64,000 bases of DNA from Ignavibacteriota bacterium (GTDB lineage Bacteria > Bacteroidota > Ignavibacteria > Palsa-1295), in NCBI GenBank assembly GCA_003151825.1, contig PLYO01000005.1:1-64000 (forward strand). The letters run 5' to 3'. The position numbers and the translations under genes were made by a program. Under the pieces are notes generated by a model, which had not been told where the DNA came from, did not search any database, and saw only the letters and a list, made by a program, of their open reading frames with translations. This document shows, one piece after another, positions 41,622 to 49,816 of the stretch (position 1 is the stretch's first letter; every line of letters starts with the position of its first letter).

Positions 41622-43124
41622 ATGTGGCGTAAGTGGTTTTTGCTGGCTTCGCTCATGGCCGGGCTGCTGACGCTCATTCCGCCATCGGTAATCGGCATGG
41701 GATCCGGCGCGCTTGCGCTCCAAAGTCTCGAACACTGGGTGCGCGGCACGCCGGATACGTTCGAGGCGCTGCATGTGCATTGGCTGTGGGTTCCCAGAGT
41801 GATTGCGTTTATCACGGGCGATGCCTTCGCGGCATTAGCTATATTCCGAGTTATCGTCGTTGCCCTTGCGGTTTATTTCTTTCTCTTGACGGCGCGGCGG
41901 CTCTTCGACGAGCGCCGCGCCATCATCGGCGCGTCAATGCTGGTGCTGAATGTCACGGTACTGTATCTCTCGCACACCTTTGGAACGGAACTTATCACGC
42001 TGCTCGCCGCGACGGCGCTTCTCTATCTTTTTACCAGTCCCAATGTACAACATCACAAACTTGCCGCGATTTTGTTCGGACTTTCGCTTTCGATTGGATT
42101 CTGGCCTTTTGTTTTGCTGATTGCCGTCATGACAATCGGGCTGAATCTGCATCACGCAACCTATAGTCCACGCGCAAAGCAGACGTATGTGCTCTTCGGC
42201 CTCATGCTGGTTGGGATGGCGTCGTATCTTCTGCTCGAAATCTTTTATTTTGGCGCCGCGCAGGTGTGGGCGGCAATGAGTCCCAAGTTTTTTCCACCGC
42301 GTGGCATCAGCCTCATCTTGCAAGGACTAATCGTTGCCGTCTTTTCAACGAATATATTATTAGTTACCGTTTTTCGGCGAAAGCGGGGCGGTATCAGCCG
42401 CGATTTCCAATCGGCATTTCTTATTCTCGGAGTATTTTTTATCACGAATGTTTTTTCGCGGGAGGAAATGCTGCAGGATGTGGTGATTCTGCTGCCATGC
42501 TTCATACTTGTGGCATTGGAAAAATGGGATAGGATCGGACGCATGGGAATTATTTATATTGTTTGCAATCTTGGGCTTTTCTTTCTTCTTCCTGCATTCG
42601 AAACCGATCCGGAGATTGCATTAGCCAACCCGCGCCGCACGCACCCCATCGATGAGATTGCTTTTTCCTATTATGGAGCATCCGATTTCTTTAGTTTTGC
42701 TCAATTGCGTGAAGAGAAAGCCGGTGAAGAAGAGGCGCGCTCACTGCTTTCGCGCGAGCGTATAGATTCCACGCTCGTTCTCATCGATGCAAGCACGGAT
42801 ACCTGGCTCGATGCCGGGACGCTCGCTGCGAAATTCCCGCAGAATAATTTTGGATGGTATTATGGCCAGCCGATCAACCTTGTTCGATGGAATGGCTTGC
42901 GGGACACGGCATTCATTCGGCCACCGACGGCAATGCCGTATCTTGCCGGGCTTTTTGAAAAAACATTCGCGAGGAAATTTTTGGATAGCGCGCTCGCGCC
43001 GGGAACGCCGATAAAAGAATCCCAGCGCTTCCAATTTATCGACTGCCGCATGAGCGACGATGCGCGAAAAGCGCTCGTCGATCAAATCATTTATTTGCAG
43101 TATCAGGGGTTTCATCATCATTGA
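41622..43124 (+). CDS. Polytopic membrane protein, glycosyltransferase-39/PMT-like architecture
   Basis: 500 residues from ATG 41622, just past the murI stop. About ten hydrophobic helices (WFLLASLMAGLLTLIPPSVI; IFRVIVVALAVYFFLLTARR; FLILGVFFITNVF) followed by a soluble C-terminal domain of about 170 residues. The overall plan is that of GT-C enzymes, but the conserved D-E of the first loop is not obvious, so the assignment is weak. It may handle lipid-linked glycans. The context after murI suggests envelope work. Confidence 0.65.
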   Translation: MWRKWFLLASLMAGLLTLIPPSVIGMGSGALALQSLEHWVRGTPDTFEALHVHWLWVPRVIAFITGDAFAALAIFRVIVVALAVYFFLLTARRLFDERRAIIGASMLVLNVTVLYLSHTFGTELITLLAATALLYLFTSPNVQHHKLAAILFGLSLSIGFWPFVLLIAVMTIGLNLHHATYSPRAKQTYVLFGLMLVGMASYLLLEIFYFGAAQVWAAMSPKFFPPRGISLILQGLIVAVFSTNILLVTVFRRKRGGISRDFQSAFLILGVFFITNVFSREEMLQDVVILLPCFILVALEKWDRIGRMGIIYIVCNLGLFFLLPAFETDPEIALANPRRTHPIDEIAFSYYGASDFFSFAQLREEKAGEEEARSLLSRERIDSTLVLIDASTDTWLDAGTLAAKFPQNNFGWYYGQPINLVRWNGLRDTAFIRPPTAMPYLAGLFEKTFARKFLDSALAPGTPIKESQRFQFIDCRMSDDARKALVDQIIYLQYQGFHHH

Positions 43125-43154
43125 CGATGTAGTGTTAGGCAATTTTCTTTACTT

Positions 43155-43180
43155 GTCATTCCCGCGAACGCGGGAATCCA
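43155..43180. repeat. Palindromic repeat of the ATTCCCGCG type
   Basis: ATTCCCGCG (43158-43166) and CGCGGGAAT (43169-43177) around AA, preceded by CTTGTC and followed by CCAAG. This GTCATTCCCGCGAACGCGGG form is a repeat type seen in many bacteria. Confidence 0.8.
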
Positions 43181-43208
43181 AGTTCGGGTTTTCCAAAGAG
43201 GTAACAAT

Positions 43209-43691
43209 ATGTGGTACAAAGGGTGGTCATCTCTTACTCGGGTCGCGCTTCGGATGATTATTTCGGGGCTGGTTATGCTCGTCGCTTCTGGCGCGGCGGC
43301 GCAACATTGGAACGCAATTGCATCGTTCGGGCAGGCAAACCTCACTCCTTATTTTCTTAACGAGCAGTACGGATTTGTATATAATTCTCCGGTTGACGCT
43401 GGCACCGGCGGATGTCCAGTAGATACTCTCGCTGTTTACCGAACCGTTGACGGCGAGACGAACTTTACCACCACGATTCCGTTTACTACTTCGGCAACCG
43501 GGGTAGCAACGATCCGAATCGCCGATGAGAAAGGAAACATCGTATTAACCGAGGACGAAGACATGACTTACATCGGGACACACTTCTTCTATTTCACTGG
43601 TACAGAGCTGCCTTCCGGCACGTATTATTACCAGATTGAATTCCCGAAGGGTGTCGTGATCGTTAACCGATCGATGCTGTTGGTTAAGTAA
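43209..43691 (+). CDS. Short secreted protein, possibly a truncated or chimeric surface protein
   Basis: 160 residues. A signal region (ALRMIISGLVMLVASGAAAQ) is followed by HWNAIASFGQANLTPYFLNE, which resembles the start of BNR-type cargo such as the next gene. The second half (SGTYYYQIEFPKGVVIVNRS, then MLLVK) resembles the last strands of a FlgD-like or T9SS C-terminal domain. The middle propeller part is lacking, so the gene may derive from internal deletion of a larger one. It has its own terminator and may still be expressed and exported. Confidence 0.6.
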   Translation: MWYKGWSSLTRVALRMIISGLVMLVASGAAAQHWNAIASFGQANLTPYFLNEQYGFVYNSPVDAGTGGCPVDTLAVYRTVDGETNFTTTIPFTTSATGVATIRIADEKGNIVLTEDEDMTYIGTHFFYFTGTELPSGTYYYQIEFPKGVVIVNRSMLLVK

Positions 43692-43700
43692 TATCAATGA

Positions 43701-43738
43701 GAGGCTGGGAACGGAACCCCGTTCTCAGCCTCTTTTTT
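43701..43738 (+). terminator. Rho-independent terminator
   Basis: GAGGCTG at 43701-43707 pairs with CAGCCTC at 43726-43732, extended by GAACG/CGTTC, followed by TTTTTTATT. Ten bases after the stop of the preceding gene. Confidence 0.88.
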
Positions 43739-43752
43739 ATTCGTTTTTAGAT

Positions 43753-46700
43753 ATGGGAATTCTAAAGCTACATTACCGCACTCTATTGAAGATACTCATG
43801 ACTGCGCCCGTCATCGGGTGTATGCTTTTTCCGTGTTTGTCTCGGGCGCAATATGGACCGAATTGGAAATCTATTGGGAGCATACAGTCGGTAGGCTATG
43901 TACAATGCATCTACTTTTTCGATACATTGCATGGAGTTGCCGCTGCCGACGGAATATATTACACGAAAGACGGCGCTACATGGATAAAATCTATTACGCC
44001 CTCAGGGTTCATATTCGTCAATGAAATCCGATGTTTTAATGGGAGGCTTTATGCAGCTGTGACAGGACCTGATTATCTTATTTCCTCGGATTCTGGTGTG
44101 ACGTGGTCTTATTCAGGTTTGAACGTCGCCAATACGACGGATCTATATCAGGATGGGACTGGAGCGATTCGAGCTCTTTCTGCTCCAGCGTGGCAATTTG
44201 CACGAGTTGACAATTTGCATTATATCGAGACTTTGGATTCCGGTACACTCCGCGTTTCCAGCAACGGAGGAGCTTTATGGAATGTGTCAAAACCCGATAG
44301 TATTTTTAGCGATGCCCCTTGGGAAAACGCATACGGCTGTTATGGAGATACTTGCAGTAAAGTTTTTTTGGCCCTTCTGGTTGATACACTTTACCGATCC
44401 ACAGATTTCGGTGCATCTTGGAGTTCCGTATGTTCCACGCCTGGGAATGTAACCTTCATGGGAGGAAACGACCTGGAGGGTGCTGCAGGTGAGGCATACT
44501 CTGCTCAAGCGGGACTTTCAGGAACCGAAAGAATAGCGGATTACGGAACCAACTGGACGAACTGTGGCTCACTTGCCGACGCTTGGGCTTCATCTCGAAT
44601 ATTCGTTTTTGGTCCAATGGGAGAAAACGTTGTTGTTCCTACCGGACATGAGCTTTGGATGACGACAAACGGAGGGGACGGCACTTTGGGCGATCCCGTA
44701 GCAATTCCGGATACTTTGCAAATCCAGCCTGGAACGACGCTCGGCTCTCCTTGCGGGAGCACTGCCATTCCGATATTATTACAAAGCGGCGTCAATGATC
44801 TTAGGATGAAAGTGAATATCACCGGCGACAGTCTGCACGAATTTTCGATTACAAATCCCGCTTCTACTTTTATATTAAATAGCTCCGGTTCGGATACTGC
44901 TTGGATACTATATACCCCGCATTCTTTGCCGAGCAGTAGCACGCTCACGCTAAGTTTCCAGAACTCGTGGAAGTGTTCGGATTGGGCGGAAACGCGGACA
45001 ATTATTGTAACCTCTCCACCCTCTGCTTTCGCCATTGCGCCAGCACCGCTCAATGGCGGTTGCAAGATCGTAAGCGATTCGGGATTTATTTCTATTGATT
45101 CATGCCAATCGCTTGTGATTACGAGTGTGCAGGTCGCGCCATCCATTGCAAACCGGTTGCAATTTCAATACTCGCTGCCGGATACCATCCGGAATGGTTA
45201 CCACAATACGTTGCCGTTCACGTTCGACCCCCGCGATACGGCTGCCAATGGAACCGTTCCTATAGAACTCACGGGCTATTATTTCGGGACAAGCGTTCGA
45301 TTCGACACAACGTTCAACGTTTATGTTGCCGCTATTCCTGGTTTGCCTAATCTCACATCGTCCCTATCCTCAGTCGCATTCGGCCCTGTCAAGATGTGCG
45401 CCAACTTTGCCGCGCGGGATACGTCCATCGTCTTCACGAACTCCGGCTGCGCGCCGGATACGATAACGCAGATTACGGTAACCGGCATGGGCTTCACCGG
45501 CGGGAATAATACGCTGCCCATTATCGTGCAGCCGGGGGACTCGGTAACGTTCAAATATCGTTTCGTTCCGCCGGATTCGGGCGCGTTTACGGGCGAGGCG
45601 CGGCTGAATGTAAGCTCGATGGGTCTTTCGGAAAATCCGGTAGTGAAGTTGAATGGCAAGGCGGTGCAGGGCTATGGGGTGTTGGACGTGCGCAGCACGT
45701 CCCTACAAAGTGGGAGTTTTTCTTTCTGCGCGGGCGATACGACGGTCTTCGATACGATCTCGAACAAGGGCTGCGATACACTCGTGATTTCGAATATCGT
45801 TTTTACCGGTGACGCGGCGTTTTCGCTCACTTCCCCTTTACACGATACGCTGCTGCTCCCTTACGATTCGGCGATTATCCAATTTTATTTCGCTCCTCGC
45901 ACGAAAGGCGCTCATGCGGCCACGCTTTCGTTTCATTCCCAAAATATCGTGAACGATTCCGGCCATAATACCACCATTACCCTTGCGGGCATTGGCATTG
46001 CGGACCGCGTGGCGCTTGCGCTGCCGGTCACGACGCTGGCGCTGCCGCAAGTCATCGCCGGCTGCGGCGCGGATACGGCGGCAATCTCGTTCACGAATGC
46101 GGGATGCAAGAGCATTACGATTGATTCGGTGGTTGGGCTGAGCGCGCCATTCAGCAGTTCGCCGGTTTCTAATCAGCAGCTTGATACAGGCCATACTGCA
46201 ACGTTCAAGATTTATTATGCTCCTATTGTCGCCGAACTAAAGTCCGGCGTTGCACGAATTTATTATCGTGGCGCGGACAGCACCGAGCACGATACCACAA
46301 TCGCTATATCTGCCGCCGCGATAGAACCCCCGAGCGTGTCGGTGTATTTGAAACCGGGGCAACTTTCGGACACGAATCAGGGACTGGTTTCGATACCGGT
46401 GTATGCTTCGAGCGCGTCTTCCGTCGCCGAAATTGGCAGCATTGCATTGCGTCTCGACATGCGAACCGATTTGCTTACGCCGGAATCCATCACCTCGCCG
46501 ATTGCGGGCGCGGGAACTGCGCCTCTACAAATGGACGCGAACGGAGCTTCTATTACACTGACTCTTCCAGGGAATTTTTCTATTTCGTCCGATACATTGA
46601 TAACGACGGTCGCATGCCGAGTGTATGTGACCGATACGACGAAAACGGCGATCTCTCTTACGAGCGCCTCCTCAAGCGGCGCGGCAAATTGTCTTTCGCT

Positions 46701-47037
46701 CACGAGCGTGGGCGTTCAGTCGTTTACCCTCATACCGAGTTGCGGCGACCCGACGCTAACGGAAACTCTGGCTCATGGCTCCGTGCCGTTTTCGATTTTA
46801 AGTATCATTCCCAATCCGGCGAGCGGAGAAATTACGGTCGTGGTCGCCGCGGCGGGCGACCTCCACGCGGTGGAGTATGAGATGTTCGATGCGCTGGGGC
46901 GGGAACAGGACGTGCGCAGCACGTCCCTACGGTTGGGTGTTGCGCTGGACGTTACGAAGGTGCCATCGGGAATATACTTTCTGCGGGTGTCGGAGGGCGG
47001 GTATGTGGAGTCGCGGAGCGTGGTGATCGAGCGGTGA
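43753..47037 (+). CDS. Giant secreted T9SS cargo protein with choice-of-anchor D repeats
   Basis: 1094 residues. Signal region (APVIGCMLFPCLSRAQYGP), then an N-terminal part (about 30-310) with Asp-box-like repeats (YYTKDGATWIKS, STDFGASWSSV) and several Ig-like domains between about 310 and 880 of the choice-of-anchor type (FGPVKMCANFAARDTSIVF; TFKYRFVPPDSGAFTGEARL; FTNAGCKSITIDSV). A cohesin-like segment (PVYASSASSVAEIGSIALRL) precedes a type A sorting domain (SIIPNPASGEITVVV, SGIYFLRVSEGG, SVVIER). Cell-surface or released. Two identical palindromes are read in frame, giving DVRSTSL near residues 646 and 1054. Confidence 0.85.
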   Translation: MGILKLHYRTLLKILMTAPVIGCMLFPCLSRAQYGPNWKSIGSIQSVGYVQCIYFFDTLHGVAAADGIYYTKDGATWIKSITPSGFIFVNEIRCFNGRLYAAVTGPDYLISSDSGVTWSYSGLNVANTTDLYQDGTGAIRALSAPAWQFARVDNLHYIETLDSGTLRVSSNGGALWNVSKPDSIFSDAPWENAYGCYGDTCSKVFLALLVDTLYRSTDFGASWSSVCSTPGNVTFMGGNDLEGAAGEAYSAQAGLSGTERIADYGTNWTNCGSLADAWASSRIFVFGPMGENVVVPTGHELWMTTNGGDGTLGDPVAIPDTLQIQPGTTLGSPCGSTAIPILLQSGVNDLRMKVNITGDSLHEFSITNPASTFILNSSGSDTAWILYTPHSLPSSSTLTLSFQNSWKCSDWAETRTIIVTSPPSAFAIAPAPLNGGCKIVSDSGFISIDSCQSLVITSVQVAPSIANRLQFQYSLPDTIRNGYHNTLPFTFDPRDTAANGTVPIELTGYYFGTSVRFDTTFNVYVAAIPGLPNLTSSLSSVAFGPVKMCANFAARDTSIVFTNSGCAPDTITQITVTGMGFTGGNNTLPIIVQPGDSVTFKYRFVPPDSGAFTGEARLNVSSMGLSENPVVKLNGKAVQGYGVLDVRSTSLQSGSFSFCAGDTTVFDTISNKGCDTLVISNIVFTGDAAFSLTSPLHDTLLLPYDSAIIQFYFAPRTKGAHAATLSFHSQNIVNDSGHNTTITLAGIGIADRVALALPVTTLALPQVIAGCGADTAAISFTNAGCKSITIDSVVGLSAPFSSSPVSNQQLDTGHTATFKIYYAPIVAELKSGVARIYYRGADSTEHDTTIAISAAAIEPPSVSVYLKPGQLSDTNQGLVSIPVYASSASSVAEIGSIALRLDMRTDLLTPESITSPIAGAGTAPLQMDANGASITLTLPGNFSISSDTLITTVACRVYVTDTTKTAISLTSASSSGAANCLSLTSVGVQSFTLIPSCGDPTLTETLAHGSVPFSILSIIPNPASGEITVVVAAAGDLHAVEYEMFDALGREQDVRSTSLRLGVALDVTKVPSGIYFLRVSEGGYVESRSVVIER
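45684..45702. repeat. In-frame palindrome GGACGTGC family, copy 1
   Basis: GGACGTGCGCAGCACGTCC followed by CTAC, read as DVRSTSL within an Ig-like linker of the giant cargo protein. Confidence 0.8.
46908..46926. repeat. In-frame palindrome GGACGTGC family, copy 2
   Basis: Identical to the copy at 45684 including the trailing CTAC, in the same frame, within the T9SS sorting domain (between GREQ and LGVALDV). Confidence 0.8.
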
Positions 47038-47078
47038 GACTTATGCAAACCAAAAAATGCAGACTCAGACAATTTCCA

Positions 47079-47293
47079 GTAATGGCTCAGTTCGGAATTC
47101 ACATTCGGTTATTATGTCATTCTGAGCGGAGCAATTCGACCGAAGGGAGAATTGCGGAGTCGAAGAATCTCGTGCAGGCCATCCGACTGCCAAATCACTC
47201 GCGATCCTTCGACTCCGTTCTTGCTCCTTCGTCGCAAGGACTCCGCTCAGGATGACAGGTTATGAAATTAAAGTTGAATTGACCACTACCAAT
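47079..47293. repeat. Inverted-repeat (MITE-like) element, copy C
   Basis: The core 47116-47256 begins GTCATTCTGAGCGGAG and ends CTCCGCTCAGGATGAC. Flanks TAATGGCTCAGTTC and GAATTGACCACTACC extend the inversion, as for copy A. No gene is seen in 47038-47602. Confidence 0.75.
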
Positions 47294-47308
47294 TTCTTGC
47301 GCGGGGTA

Positions 47309-47535
47309 ATTTTTGTCGTATATTGGTACTAAGTTTGATAGGCACCCATTCGACAAGCTGAGGGCAGGCTCTATGGGCAATTATGAAGTATGAATTATGA
47401 AGTATGAAATGGGAAAAGGACGAGGTTTTCGGTATGAAAGAAAATGCATAAGTTCATGAAAAAGATTATGAAAATTAACCGTGAAAACACATTTTGAGCA
47501 CCTATTGCCTTGAGACAACTATCGAAATTGGCTTG
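47309..47535. repeat. Interspersed element, copy 2
   Basis: Matches 12196-12400 in two ordered blocks: TTGTCGTATATT near 47314 with TTTGAT and GCACC; and ATGAAAATTAA plus CGTGAAAACACATTTTGAGC near 47483. It ends about 70 nt before the next start codon. Confidence 0.6.
47380..47407. repeat. Heptanucleotide tandem tract, four units
   Basis: ATTATGA, AGTATGA, ATTATGA, AGTATGA, then AATGGGA; nested in the interspersed element as at 12241. Confidence 0.75.
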
Positions 47536-47583
47536 AATTCAGCACTCCGCGGAGGGTTTGGAAACCAAGCGCCAAAAGGCCCT

Positions 47584-47591
47584 TATTTTTG
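47584..47591 (+). promoter_or_regulatory. -7 element TATTTTTG before the lipoprotein gene
   Basis: An exact TAnnTTTG match ending 11 nt before ATG 47603, followed by TACC as in the element before 4870. Confidence 0.5.
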
Positions 47592-47602
47592 TACCAACCA
47601 AT

Positions 47603-48187
47603 ATGCAACGAACTCGCCTTTTTAGAATCGGTTTATGTCTGATCGCCGGATTCATCGCCGGCTGCTCGAAATCGGGTAACTCGCCAAGCTCTTCCTCGGA
47701 GCCGGAGTGCGGCGTCGAGCGATGGCATGTTAAGATTTTGACCGACCCCGCCGTTTCCGCCATCGACTGGACGCCCGACACGACCACCCTCGCCGAGCAA
47801 AATTCGTATCCGGAACTTTCCGTGAGCGAAGACACCACGCGCATGGCTTTCGAAGAACAAGTGGTGACCGTGAAATGCACGATCACCGCATTCGTGCGCG
47901 AGTCCGATAAAGATATTCATCTTATCATCGTGGACTCCTCCCAGGACTCGATGATCGCCGAAATCCCGAGCACGGAGTGCGCGGAGGTGGCGGCTTCGGC
48001 GTATGCTTCCGATTTCGATGCGGCGTCGCAGTGGGTAACCAATAATTTGGGAACACCCGGCAACGATTTCAAGAATAGGAGCGTCAGCGCGACGATTACC
48101 GGCGTTCTATTTCAGGATTTCAATCACGGACAGGACGGCCATGCTAAAAATTACCGGGAAATTCATCCGGTAACCAAGATAGAATGA
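47603..48187 (+). CDS. Lipoprotein of unknown function
   Basis: 194 residues from ATG 47603, directly ahead of a lipoprotein signal (MQRTRLFRIGLCLIAGFIAG, Cys 21). The mature protein begins SKSGNSPSSSSEP, a flexible linker. It continues with a beta-rich domain that includes VTVKCTITAFVRESDKDIHL, IIVDSSQDSMIAEIPSTECA and FFQDFNHGQDGHAKN-like end (FQDFNHGQDGHAKN). The E-C-A and H-G-Q-D-G-H-A-K-N pattern is seen in small secreted proteins of nucleic-acid-hydrolase-like families in soil bacteria, but I cannot name it. The upstream start at 47558 would lie in front of the promoter. Confidence 0.7.
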   Translation: MQRTRLFRIGLCLIAGFIAGCSKSGNSPSSSSEPECGVERWHVKILTDPAVSAIDWTPDTTTLAEQNSYPELSVSEDTTRMAFEEQVVTVKCTITAFVRESDKDIHLIIVDSSQDSMIAEIPSTECAEVAASAYASDFDAASQWVTNNLGTPGNDFKNRSVSATITGVLFQDFNHGQDGHAKNYREIHPVTKIE

Positions 48188-48189
48188 TG

Positions 48190-49047
48190 TTATGCTCGTA
48201 TTCGCGTCCAGTTCACTATCGCCGCGAGCGCGCTCAACACAAGCCCCGACACGATGAGTACGCCACCGGCGACGATGCCTTCGCGTGATGTCAGAGTGAA
48301 GGCGAGCGTATCGCTCATCGCCGTGAGGACTTGCGTGTGAATGAACATGAGAATTCCTATTGCAATCAGACCGCCGAAGATACCGGCGAGCGCATTGAAA
48401 AAGATCATGGGCGCGGCCATCGTCAGGCGGGTTGCGCCGAGTCGCGCGAGCGTTCGGAACGTCTCGCGGCGCATTTCGAAACCATGCCGCGCGGACTGCA
48501 TCGCCTGAAAAAATGCCGAGACAAGCAGCAGCGAGCACAGCACGAGCGCGATGCGGTCAAGCGCCATCGAGCGCGATTCCATCGCCGCAATGAGGGGCAT
48601 ATCGCTTTTCACATCCTGAATATGCGGGATGCTTCGAAGGATCGCTTCGAGCCGCTCGGCCGAACGCGCCGAGGGATCGGCGAGATAAATCTTTATGCTC
48701 GCCGGCAGCGGGTTCATTCCCAGCACCTGCTCGATGTCCTCGCCGGACATTCGGGCATAATCTTCCAGCGCCTGTTCTTTCGAAATAAAGATCGTCCTGG
48801 AAATAGCGGGAAGCGATTTGATGCTTTCATCCGCAATCGTGGAAGCATCCTGCGAAGACAGCGCCGGATCGAAAAAGGCTTCGATGGCAAGATTGGCTCG
48901 CAGAGCCGTCATGGCACCCTCTGCTTTCCAGGCAAGCAGCACCAGGAGGCCGCTCACCCCGAGCGCCACGCCGAGCGTAAGCGCCTGCAGGAGCCATGCG
49001 GACCGGGAATGCCATACATAGCGAAATGTTTCGCGAAGAACGAACAC
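48190..49047 (-). CDS. ftsX: FtsX-like cell-division permease
   Basis: 285 residues. FtsX layout: an N-terminal helix (WLLQALTLGVALGVSGLLVL), a periplasmic domain (about residues 45-165, with IFISKEQALEDYARMSGEDI and NPLPASIKIYL) and three C-terminal helices (LVLCSLLLVSAFFQAM, IFFNALAGIFGGLIAIGILM, GVLIVSGLVLSALAAI). With FtsE it links cell division to peptidoglycan hydrolases. No ftsE is adjacent; the only FtsE-like ATPase in the window is at 61319. Convergent with the preceding lipoprotein, 2 nt apart. Confidence 0.87.
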   Translation of the reverse strand: MFVLRETFRYVWHSRSAWLLQALTLGVALGVSGLLVLLAWKAEGAMTALRANLAIEAFFDPALSSQDASTIADESIKSLPAISRTIFISKEQALEDYARMSGEDIEQVLGMNPLPASIKIYLADPSARSAERLEAILRSIPHIQDVKSDMPLIAAMESRSMALDRIALVLCSLLLVSAFFQAMQSARHGFEMRRETFRTLARLGATRLTMAAPMIFFNALAGIFGGLIAIGILMFIHTQVLTAMSDTLAFTLTSREGIVAGGVLIVSGLVLSALAAIVNWTRIRA

Positions 49048-49452
49048 TATGCAGCCTCGTTTTTCAAATTTCGGTTCTTGTCATTAAAACTTGTCATTAA
49101 AATTAAGAAACACTCCATGAGGGCGAAGAATCCATTCGCAATGACGTTAGGAAAGCCATAATCGGAAGTTTTTCGATTTCTCTGGATTGATTCTTGGGAT
49201 TAATGGATTATGAGATTTATTGGATGAAATCTCGCAATCGTGAGAAGCTTCCGGTGGATGATTAGAACTCCGAAATACCCTGATTTACGATTAGCGGAAC
49301 CAAACACCCCTAAAAATGGAATTACCCACCTGCGATTTTGAGAATCGAGTGCCCAACGCCGATTTTGAGGCGTTGGATGGGTATCTCCTGCCACGTAGGC
49401 CGGTTCGCCCCGCTCATTCCTGCTTGACTGACATATTACAATTTTTTTTTTC
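49048..49452. other. Gene-free spacer with a compound hairpin
   Basis: No gene is supported here. 49324-49382 can fold: ACCCA/TGGGT outside, CCAACGCC (49353-49360) against GGCGTTGG (49369-49376) inside, loop GATTTTGA. The same octamer appears in a second small hairpin near 49333 (CGATTTTGAGAATCG). Confidence 0.5.
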
Positions 49453-49683
49453 ATGCTTTGGACCTCTGAATTAGCGGAATACCTTCAGGATGCCCCGTGG
49501 CCTGCCAATAAGGGCGAACTCATCGATTATTGCGAACGCATCGGCGCGCCGCCGGCCGTCGTCAGAAACTTGGAAGAGCTCGAAGACGAGGACGAGCAAT
49601 TCGAGTCGATCGGCGAAGTCTGGCCCGATTATTCGCCCGAGGACGACGAATTCTATTATGACGACGAATTGAACGAATATTGA
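49453..49683 (+). CDS. DUF2795 family protein
   Basis: 76 residues, very acidic. The pattern WTSELAEYLQDAPWPANKGE, LIDYCERIGAPPAVVRNLEE and IGEVWPD matches DUF2795, a small cytosolic family of unknown function present in many bacteria and often near cell-envelope or stress genes. The last third is a run of Asp/Glu/Tyr. Start at ATG 49453 after a T-rich stretch. A hairpin follows its stop. Confidence 0.85.
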   Translation: MLWTSELAEYLQDAPWPANKGELIDYCERIGAPPAVVRNLEELEDEDEQFESIGEVWPDYSPEDDEFYYDDELNEY

Positions 49684-49685
49684 TC

Positions 49686-49727
49686 GCCGCATGATGAGCA
49701 TCGTGGGCGATGCGGCTCATGCGGTGC
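49686..49727 (+). terminator. Imperfect long hairpin after the DUF2795 gene
   Basis: GCCGCATGATGAGCATCG (49686 onward) pairs with CGATGCGGCTCATGCGG in the second half, with one or two bulges. No T tract, so it is either a weak terminator or another palindromic repeat akin to those in nth and ribH. Confidence 0.45.
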
Positions 49728-49816
49728 GCCTTATCCCATAGCGGCATCTCATGTGCGGAGTACCACGTCATACGGTACGCTGCATAACCCCGGCAGGGAT
49801 ACCCAGGAATGACCGA

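Noticed and set aside
49200-49454. 84-residue minus-strand frame
   Set aside because: Made of the NRRW-type duplicate from the hairpin repeats at 49324-49382; no coding signal.
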